From an uncultured Cellvibrionales bacterium (GTDB taxonomy: Bacteria; Pseudomonadota; Gammaproteobacteria; Pseudomonadales; Cellvibrionaceae), in contig CAJWZU010000016.1 of NCBI GenBank assembly GCA_913050115.1, forward strand, positions 1 to 54,061: a stretch of DNA of 54,061 nt, written 5' to 3'. The translations under genes and the position numbers were made by a program. Below are positions 47,723-54,061 of this stretch, piece by piece. Under the pieces are notes generated by a model. That model saw only the letters and a program-made list of their open reading frames with translations. It was not told the DNA's origin and made no database searches. Numbering within the stretch: the stretch's first letter is position 1; every line of letters begins with the position of its first letter.

Positions 47723-49709
47723 TATGGCCGCGTATATTCCTGAACTGGGCCACTTTGCTTTGGTGTTGGCGCTATTTTTAACCTTGGTACAATCTACTGT
47801 GCCACTACTGGGTGCACATCGAGGCAAGGTACTGTGGATGCAGTCCAGTCGTTCTTTGGCAGCCGGTATGTTTGTTTTTGTGTCTCTGGCTCTGGTGTGT
47901 CTCGCTTATGCGTTTTTAGTTGACGATTTTTCTGTGGCCTATGTTGCCGCTACTTCCAATAGTATGTTGCCGGTTGAGTACAAACTCAGTGCCATCTGGG
48001 GTGGGCATGAGGGTTCGCTATTATTATGGGTGTGGATGCTAGCAGCATGGACTCTGGCGGTTGCGATTTTTAGTCGTCATCTACCATTGGATATGTTGGC
48101 GCGTGTGATCTCCGTGATGGGGATGATTTCGGTCGGTTTTTTACTGTTCACTTTGTTGACGTCTAATCCTTTTGATCGAATTTTACCGAATGCACCACTC
48201 GATGGCGGCGATCTTAACCCGCTCTTGCAAGATCCCGGTTTAATATTTCATCCGCCTATCCTTTATATGGGGTATGTCGGCTTCTCTGTAGCTTTTGCCT
48301 TTGCCATAGCCGCGCTTCTGTCGGGTAACCTTGATACCGCATGGGCGCGCTGGTCTCGTCCTTGGACCACTGTCGCTTGGGCGTTTTTGACCCTTGGCAT
48401 TGCGCTCGGTAGTTGGTGGGCTTATTACGAGCTTGGCTGGGGTGGTTGGTGGTTTTGGGATCCGGTTGAGAATGCGTCATTTATGCCTTGGTTGGTCGGT
48501 ACCGCCTTGATTCACTCGCTAGCGGTCACAGAGAAACGCGGTATGTTCAAGAGCTGGACAATACTGCTGGCTATTTTTGCCTTCTCGCTCAGCCTGTTGG
48601 GAACATTTTTAGTCCGCTCAGGCGTTTTGACATCGGTGCATGCATTTGCCAATGATCCGGCTCGCGGCGTGTTTATTTTAGGCTTCTTGTTAGTGGTGGT
48701 GGGCGGTTCACTGTTGCTATACGCACTTAAAGCGCCAACGATAAAAAGTGTGGCCAGCTTCTCAGCACTGTCAAAAGAAACTTTTCTACTCGCTAATAAT
48801 GTATTTTTGATGGTGATTATGGCCACGGTACTGCTGGGAACTTTGTATCCGCTGATCGCTGATGCGCTGGAATTAGGCAAAGTGTCGGTGGGGCCGCCTT
48901 ACTTTAATTTCTTCTTTTTGCCATTAATGGGCGGGTTGTGTGTGTTGATGGGAGTTGGCTCTCGGCTCAACTGGAAGCGCAATACTTTAGTTTCTTTGCG
49001 CCAGCTCCTGTTTAAGCCTTTAGTCTTGAGTATTATTGGGGCCCTATTGCTACCGCTGTTGTACGGTTATACCGCCGATGTTGAATACAGTGCGCTGGCC
49101 GCAGTTGGAGCATTTCTAGGCTTATGGGTGATGTTTTCAACCCTATTTGATATCTATACCAAGGCGAATGGCTCGATGGCAGGCGTTAAGAAATTGCGTC
49201 GCAGTTTTTGGGGAATGGTGCTGGCGCATATCGGCATAGCTGTCAGTGTCATGGGAATAGCGCTTAACAGTATTTATAGTGAGCAGCGCGATGTCCGCAT
49301 GACCCCTGGTATCAGTCAAGAGTTGGCCGGTTATGAGTTTCGCCTACAAAGTATTGGTGCTATTCAGGGGCCAAACTATACTGCTGATCGCGCCGAAATA
49401 CTGGTGCTGAGAAATGGCGAGCTTAAAGTGGCTTTGTTTCCTGAGAAACGCCGCTATATGTCCGGTGGTAATGTTATGACTGAGGCCGATATCGATGCGG
49501 GTTTGGTCAATGAAATCTATGTTGCGCTGGGCGAATCTCTTGGTGATGACGCTTGGGCTGTGCGCATTCATTTTAAGCCTTTTGTTCGCTGGATCTGGCT
49601 TGGGGCAATTTTTATGGCCCTAGGTGGGGTCTTGGCGATTATTGATAAGCGTTATCGCGTCCGTGCGCGCGTCCCTAAATCCGCGGAGACTGAAATATGT
49701 CGCGCTTAA
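47712..49709 (+). CDS. ccmF: Cytochrome c heme lyase subunit CcmF
   Basis: The 665-residue multi-span protein has the WWD domain GGWWFWDPVENASFMPWL and the LGTFLVRSGVLTSVHAF segment. It attaches heme to apocytochrome c, normally together with CcmH. It overlaps both neighbours (11 bases with ccmE, 13 with ccmG). Full length. Confidence 0.97.
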   Translation: MKADMAAYIPELGHFALVLALFLTLVQSTVPLLGAHRGKVLWMQSSRSLAAGMFVFVSLALVCLAYAFLVDDFSVAYVAATSNSMLPVEYKLSAIWGGHEGSLLLWVWMLAAWTLAVAIFSRHLPLDMLARVISVMGMISVGFLLFTLLTSNPFDRILPNAPLDGGDLNPLLQDPGLIFHPPILYMGYVGFSVAFAFAIAALLSGNLDTAWARWSRPWTTVAWAFLTLGIALGSWWAYYELGWGGWWFWDPVENASFMPWLVGTALIHSLAVTEKRGMFKSWTILLAIFAFSLSLLGTFLVRSGVLTSVHAFANDPARGVFILGFLLVVVGGSLLLYALKAPTIKSVASFSALSKETFLLANNVFLMVIMATVLLGTLYPLIADALELGKVSVGPPYFNFFFLPLMGGLCVLMGVGSRLNWKRNTLVSLRQLLFKPLVLSIIGALLLPLLYGYTADVEYSALAAVGAFLGLWVMFSTLFDIYTKANGSMAGVKKLRRSFWGMVLAHIGIAVSVMGIALNSIYSEQRDVRMTPGISQELAGYEFRLQSIGAIQGPNYTADRAEILVLRNGELKVALFPEKRRYMSGGNVMTEADIDAGLVNEIYVALGESLGDDAWAVRIHFKPFVRWIWLGAIFMALGGVLAIIDKRYRVRARVPKSAETEICRA

Positions 49710-50230
49710 AGCTATTTATACCGCTGGCGATCTTTGCCATCTTGGCGTTGCTATTTTGGCGCGGTTTGAGTATCGATCCCTCTGACATGCCATCGGCGCT
49801 AATTGATAAGCCGGTGCCGGTGTTTAGTTTGCCGGCACTAGCGGAGTCGTCGTTAGAACTGCTGACTCAAGATCTGTTTAAGGGGCAGGTGAGTCTCATA
49901 AATGTCTGGGCTACTTGGTGTGTGTCTTGCCGAGTTGAGCACCCATACTTATTAACGTTAGCGGCCGAGGGCGTTGCTATCGTCGGTGTTAATTATAAAG
50001 ATGACAGTGTCGCCGCACGTCAATGGCTGCAGGATTTGGGTGACCCTTACCAAGTCAATATTGTTGATGCCAAGGGTTATCTGGGACTTGATCTCGGAGT
50101 GTTTGGCGCACCAGAAACCTATTTGGTTGATACCGAAGGTGTGATTCGCTATAAGCATGTCGGAGTTGTCGATGCGCGTGTTTGGCGCGAAATTTTACAG
50201 CCGGTGGTGGCTCACCTTCAGCGACGGTGA
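49697..50230 (+). CDS. ccmG: Thiol:disulfide interchange protein CcmG/DsbE
   Basis: The 177-residue membrane-anchored thioredoxin has an N-terminal span and the redox motif WATWCVSCRVEHP. It reduces the apocytochrome CXXCH cysteines before heme ligation. Its stop overlaps the start of the next gene (GTGA). In related operons ccmH and ccmI follow; here they do not. Confidence 0.95.
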   Translation: MSRLKLFIPLAIFAILALLFWRGLSIDPSDMPSALIDKPVPVFSLPALAESSLELLTQDLFKGQVSLINVWATWCVSCRVEHPYLLTLAAEGVAIVGVNYKDDSVAARQWLQDLGDPYQVNIVDAKGYLGLDLGVFGAPETYLVDTEGVIRYKHVGVVDARVWREILQPVVAHLQRR

Positions 50231-50844
50231 GTTACACTTCTCCGCACTCATCAATATCGATCGAATTTGAAGAGAAACGCAGTCGCTTTATATCCCATCT
50301 AGTACCAGTTCAGAGCCGCGTTGCTGCACTGGAATTTCTGCAGGTTTTAAAACTTCGTTACCCCGATGCACGGCATCATTGTTGGGCCTACATAGTGGGT
50401 GATCCAGTCTCTGCTGTCGAGCAGGCGTTTAGTGATGACGGTGAGCCCAGTGGAACCGCCGGCAAGCCCATACTTAATGTGCTCCAGCATCGAGCTGTTG
50501 GTGACTGTATGGCGGTAGTGGTACGTTATTTTGGTGGTATTAAACTCGGTGCCGGCGGCTTGGTGCGAGCCTACTCTAGCGCCGCTAGTAAAGTAATCGA
50601 CGCTGCTGATTTGGTCGAATATGTTGCTATTAGCGAATTGCATCTTTGCTGCGACTACGATCAAGAATCGCTTTTGCGGCGTTTACTCGACAGTGAACAG
50701 GGCAGAGTCTTGTCCGTTGAATACTCGTCTTTCGTTGTGCTGAAAGTTTCCTTACCTGAATCAGGTTCTGTTCACCTACTACAGCTTATGTCCGCTCAGG
50801 GGGGGGGGCGTATGCGAGAGTTAAATATTGAGAGCCTGCTTTAA
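50227..50844 (+). CDS. YigZ family protein (IMPACT/UPF0029)
   Basis: The product has the IMPACT family core: EEKRSRFISH, FSDDGEPSGTAGKPIL and VVVRYFGGIKLGAGGLVRAY, followed by a small ferredoxin-like C-terminal domain. Yeast and mammalian relatives bind translation factor partners; the bacterial role is unclear. I start at GTG 50227, overlapping the ccmG stop, because the family N-terminus begins soon after; the upstream ATG at 50182 lies inside ccmG. A run of nine G near 50800 lies inside the gene. Confidence 0.9.
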   Translation: MSYTSPHSSISIEFEEKRSRFISHLVPVQSRVAALEFLQVLKLRYPDARHHCWAYIVGDPVSAVEQAFSDDGEPSGTAGKPILNVLQHRAVGDCMAVVVRYFGGIKLGAGGLVRAYSSAASKVIDAADLVEYVAISELHLCCDYDQESLLRRLLDSEQGRVLSVEYSSFVVLKVSLPESGSVHLLQLMSAQGGGRMRELNIESLL

Positions 50845-51202
50845 AAAGAAGACTTTCTCATCAGTGTCTTTATTTAATGTAGGTATTTCTAACAAATCAG
50901 TCGTCAAATAAGTAGCTGCGTCACTCCGTATCACAGTTGCCTTAAATGTGAGCTAAGATGTAATCGACTAAGCCTTGCAAAAATACCTCTGTCGATGCGG
51001 TGCCAATTACGTATCGATAAAGGTAATAAAAGGGCTAACCTTAGTGGACTCTCGCCTATCCGGTAGGCGGTTATCGAATACGTCACCTATAAAAAACAGA
51101 TTTTTTTGAAAGCGTAAACATAAAGTGGCGTCTGTTCTAAATTTTGATAAGACGTTATCATCCGTAATATTGTGAACAATTAGACAAAAAATAGGACAGC
51201 GA
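50845..51202. other. 358-base intergenic region with structured element
   Basis: AT content rises here. The notable content is the inverted-repeat structure at 51009-51083. A weak promoter-like pair (TTGATA at 51144-51149, TAATAT at 51165-51170, 15 bases apart) precedes the next gene. No coding frame is convincing. Confidence 0.55.
51009..51083. other. Predicted three-way-junction structure
   Basis: acgtatcgataa (51009-51020) pairs with ttatcgaatacgt (51071-51083) apart from one bulged base. Inside are a short hairpin (aggt / acct, 51021-51041) and a 6-bp hairpin cgccta / taggcg (51053-51069). Together they could form a compact folded RNA or DNA element. Confidence 0.5.
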
Positions 51203-51208
51203 TTGCTT

Positions 51209-52132
51209 ATGTGTAGACAGAGTTTTTTTCATCAATCGGCCTTAATGTTTTATGTAAAGACTTATGGTTTCTACTTATTTGTAGCCTTAATGTTTTGTGC
51301 GCTATGTTCGTGCTCAAAAAAAGAGCAGGTCAGCGCCGTATCAGAAGAACTTTTAGCTAGCACGGCACTACTTCCAAATGACTTTAAACCTCAGCTAAAT
51401 GACACCGGTATTACCTGGGGGGGAGATTATCCTCAAGGCATTAATAAAGACTGTAGCGCAAAAGTAAACAAAGCGGCGCTACCTGGAGATAATGATTTTT
51501 CTGGCGATATTTTAACTCAACAAGATTGCCGGGTTGGCAAGGACGCTGAGGCCAGTGAGGCTGCTTTTCAATATCAAAAGTTAAATGCTCAAGGTCAGCC
51601 CCTCGATATCGATACTACTCTGTGGCAGTGCGTACTCGATAAAACTACAGGCTTAATTTGGGAAAAAAAAGAGCCAGGCGATGGCAAATTTGCTAGCAGG
51701 GGCTTGCAAGACTCTGACGATGTTTTTATGTGGTACAGCGGTAACCATAAAAATAATGGCGGCTCTGTAGGAAAATGGAATGCAGACTTTGCAAACTGTA
51801 CTGGGTATGAAAAAGGGCTGCCTGCCACCTATTGCAACACAGGTGAATTTATTAGCCGTCTAAACCAAAAAAAGCTATGCGGTTTTAATGATTGGCGGTT
51901 GCCATCTTTATCAGAATTAAATGGCCTTATTCATTATGGGCAAACCATGCCTGCCATTAATACTCAGTTTTTTCCTAATACACAAAATCAATATTACTGG
52001 AGCAGTACTCCTCATGCAGGGAATACTGGTTCGGCATGGGCAGTGAACTTTCAATTTGGCAGCACATCATCTTTGTCGCGGGATAACCCGCGGCTTATTC
52101 GAGCAGTACGGAGTGCGTATGCGCCTAACTAA
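51209..52132 (+). CDS. DUF1566-type secreted lipoprotein
   Basis: The product of about 307 residues begins with a long hydrophobic signal and a cysteine that could be a lipobox (ALCSC). The C-terminal part has the DUF1566 (Lcl C-terminal-like) pattern: LIWEKKE, GFNDWRLPSLSELNGLI and YYWSSTPHAGNTGSAWAVNF. DUF1566 domains occur in surface proteins; function is mostly unknown. Starts at TTG 51203, ATG 51209 and ATG 51245 are all possible. It overlaps the next gene by 14 bases. The base composition is more AT-rich than the core region. Confidence 0.75.
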   Translation: MCRQSFFHQSALMFYVKTYGFYLFVALMFCALCSCSKKEQVSAVSEELLASTALLPNDFKPQLNDTGITWGGDYPQGINKDCSAKVNKAALPGDNDFSGDILTQQDCRVGKDAEASEAAFQYQKLNAQGQPLDIDTTLWQCVLDKTTGLIWEKKEPGDGKFASRGLQDSDDVFMWYSGNHKNNGGSVGKWNADFANCTGYEKGLPATYCNTGEFISRLNQKKLCGFNDWRLPSLSELNGLIHYGQTMPAINTQFFPNTQNQYYWSSTPHAGNTGSAWAVNFQFGSTSSLSRDNPRLIRAVRSAYAPN

Positions 52133-52685
52133 TAGCAATAAAAAAATAGCCACAAAAAATATTTTTCTTACCCTAGTTCTGTTTACAAATGCCTTGCCTG
52201 TTTTGGCTCAGCAGGTATGCATTCCTAGTTCTATTATGCCTACAGCGCCTACCGAACAATACCAACAGAAAAGTGATGGTACCGTTATTGACGATCGGCA
52301 TAGGCTAATGTGGAAACGCTGTCTGGAGGGAAAAAGTGGCGATAAGTGCGAAGCTGGTAAGCTTGCAATGATTGATTGGGGGGAGGCTCTTCTTTGGCTC
52401 GGTGCGCACCAAAATAATGATTTCGCTGGCTATAAAAATTGGCGCTTGCCTAATATTCGCGAGTTAAACACACTCACAGAAATGCAGTGTCGATCGCCTG
52501 CTATAAATGCTGATGTGTTTACCAATGCTCCTATAACGCACGTATGGTCCTCAAGCCCTTATACTTTTCCAACAGATTATTCCTGGTATGTTAATTTTAA
52601 TGACGGCTCAAGTACCTATGACTTTAGGCATAACAAGAAGGCGCTTTGGCTTGTGCGAGACATGGACACATTGGCAAATAATTAA
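52119..52685 (+). CDS. Second DUF1566-type secreted protein
   Basis: The 188-residue product begins with a Sec signal peptide ending ALPVLAQQ and contains the same module as its neighbour: LMWKRC, NWRLPNIRELNTL and VWSSSPYTFPTDYSWYVNFNDGSS. I start at ATG 52119, which overlaps the previous stop and gives a proper signal peptide. The two genes are likely co-translated relatives. Role unknown; surface or periplasmic location inferred. Confidence 0.75.
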   Translation: MRLTNSNKKIATKNIFLTLVLFTNALPVLAQQVCIPSSIMPTAPTEQYQQKSDGTVIDDRHRLMWKRCLEGKSGDKCEAGKLAMIDWGEALLWLGAHQNNDFAGYKNWRLPNIRELNTLTEMQCRSPAINADVFTNAPITHVWSSSPYTFPTDYSWYVNFNDGSSTYDFRHNKKALWLVRDMDTLANN

Positions 52686-53467
52686 GCAGTAGTTATTTTT
52701 TTTAAGAATATCAGCACCTACCAAAGGCTGTTGGTATTGGTTTTCTGAATGAATCTTAAAAATATAATATAAGTGGCGGGAATGTAACGGTTTAATGTTT
52801 ATTTTTTGGGTAAAAATCATGGCTGTGTAATATAAATAACAGCGTAGCTATTTAGCTGAAGTTTGATTTTTACAAACCTCGATTAAAATAAAAAAGAGGA
52901 TGGTTTGAATCTAATTTTTTCTCTAAAATTTAACGTTAAAGCTGCTCATTATTACGCTCCCATGGCTTAGCAGTACCAAGCTGGGTAGTTTCTGCATTCG
53001 AGTGCCCGATACTTTTTGTATGTAGCCAGTTCATTAGCGCCTAAACTTACTCATAGTCTCCATTGACTCGATTTTTCTGTTTATCTACCCGGATTTATTT
53101 ATTTGATGCCTATCTCCGTTTTATTTTAGGCAGTCTAATATAAATTGTATTACTACTCTTGCGCTACATTTTTTGTTCAATGCCACAGTGTTAATAAATA
53201 CTGCCGTTGCTATCGTGATATCGACACGTTGGGCTAATAATTTACCTGTGCTAATTGAGTCACTTGAATATATGGTTATAAAGGTCTTACGGAAGTTTAC
53301 AAGGAAAAATAAAATATCGAGTAGGAAACAATATTCAGTTTCTAGAATCGCTCAACTAATATGGAATTGCCGTTAATCTGGAAAATTATTTTTTTGTAAA
53401 ATATTAAGAGAAATTAGCTGATCGACTTAAATAATTTTCATCGTGGATAAAATTCCCACAACTTAAT

Positions 53468-53486
53468 CACAATGATTATCATACTC
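53468..53486. promoter_or_regulatory. Fur-box-like sequence
   Basis: The site matches the 19-base Fur consensus at 14 positions by eye, with the central AATGAT-ATCAT well kept. The AT-rich setting raises the chance of a random match, and no iron gene is visible in the window. Confidence 0.25.
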
Positions 53487-53972
53487 ATTTATTTTATATG
53501 AACAAATAAATGCTCAGTAAAACAGTTCAATGTAACTCTCTGTATAAAATCTGATTAAATTTTTCTGGGGTTGTTGTGGCCAACGTAGCCGCACATATTG
53601 CTCTGTCATTAATAGTCATTAATTAAATAGTGGGCATGAATATTCAACAATAATTTCTACTAATACCCAGGCAGTCCAGAGACGAAAAAATATACAATAA
53701 CAGCGGCTTTATAAAAAGCTCTGCCCGTACATGCGAATGCATCTCATTTCTATATTTATCAATGGGTTGTTGCTGTAAAAGCAAGCAACACAAAAATTAA
53801 ATATTTGAGTTTCTCAGTTGATAGAACTCTATAACCTTATCCATAAAAATGGCCTGTATCACTTGGGTTCTGCTGAAAAGTACAAGATTTTTACACGATC
53901 ACTCAGAATGGGGTAGACAAGCTAGAGTAATCATTTAGTGCTGAAGCCAGTGATTAATCTATATTAAAAAGT

Positions 53973-53996
53973 ACCCAGGGTGGGTGCGTTTTTTTT
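53973..53996 (+). terminator. Possible short terminator
   Basis: accca / tgggt around ggg, then gcg and eight T. The stem is only 5 bp, and no gene precedes it within 1.2 kb on this strand. Confidence 0.4.
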
Positions 53997-54061
53997 AATA
54001 ATTTTTTCTAACCTAGGGAAATGAGTGCTCGAAAGTTTTACGAGAAACTTGGATCCATTAT

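Larger units (their letters stand above)
52686..54061. other. 1.4-kb AT-rich region without a convincing gene
   Basis: No frame here has a family match, ribosome site or codon pattern I trust. I note a small hairpin after the last gene (52719-52736), a Fur-box-like site (53468-53486), a possible terminator (53973-53996) and a short integrase-like peptide on the minus strand (about 52935-53040). It may be a decayed accessory region. Confidence 0.6.

Noticed and set aside
51009-51083. Integron attC site
   Set aside because: The required RYYYAAC and GTTRRRY core boxes are not present at the ends of the inverted repeat.
52935-53040. Integrase-like peptide on the minus strand as a gene
   Set aside because: Only about 30 residues, with stops just before it and no catalytic Tyr; kept only as a weak hint of decay.
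53173-53376. 67-residue reading frame in the right-hand region
   Set aside because: TTG start, no ribosome site, no recognisable motif, and AT-rich sequence in which such frames are common.

Overview
The window looks like chromosomal DNA from a marine-type gammaproteobacterium related to the Pseudomonas/Cellvibrio group. The grounds are FabY-type fatty-acid initiation, FadBA, a FimL homologue, and a block whose order (tig, clpP, clpX, lon, hupB, ppiD, yej genes, mltD, yafS-like, rnhA, dnaQ, fimL) closely matches what I recall of the Pseudomonas aeruginosa PA1800-PA1822 segment. The two neighbours I would expect there, fabI after ppiD and gloB after mltD, are absent. No phage, insertion sequence, CRISPR array or rRNA operon was seen.

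Region 1 (1-9317) is the unusual part. It starts inside a very large repeat protein with a regular 58-residue period that mixes RTX-like Gly/Asp turns with a short insert. A strong terminator follows. Then comes a tight four-gene operon: a tandem-GAF protein with one membrane span and a HlyD-type adaptor domain; a PqqD-like plus M50 (site-2) metalloprotease plus adaptor fusion; a shortened SecA-like ATPase; and a stand-alone periplasmic adaptor. No ABC exporter, RND pump or outer-membrane channel accompanies them. I read this as a candidate, possibly undescribed, SecA-paralogue-driven export and processing system for the giant repeat protein. This is inference from gene content, not demonstrated function.

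Region 2 (9545-20166) holds housekeeping and lipid genes: a ribosome hibernation factor, a universal stress protein, a small MTHFR-like protein, a GlxA/AraC regulator, fabY with a small XRE regulator, the fadBA beta-oxidation operon, and a mannose-6-phosphate isomerase-like protein. A tRNA-Leu(UAG) follows at 20338-20422.

Region 3 (20528-29318) is the protein quality-control block tig-clpP-clpX-lon-hupB-ppiD. A heat-shock-like promoter lies before lon, and a terminator-like hairpin sits in the hupB leader. Region 4 (29534-37164, minus strand) carries the yejABEF peptide importer and mltD. Region 5 (37399-44528) carries a YafS-like methyltransferase, rnhA, dnaQ, fimL, an unknown membrane protein, sohB, msrA and a dienelactone hydrolase. 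Region 6 (44680-50844) is a ccmABCDEFG cytochrome c maturation operon that ends in yigZ and lacks ccmH and ccmI. Region 7 (50845-54061) is AT-rich: a structured intergenic element, two overlapping secreted DUF1566-type genes, then about 1.4 kb with no convincing gene.
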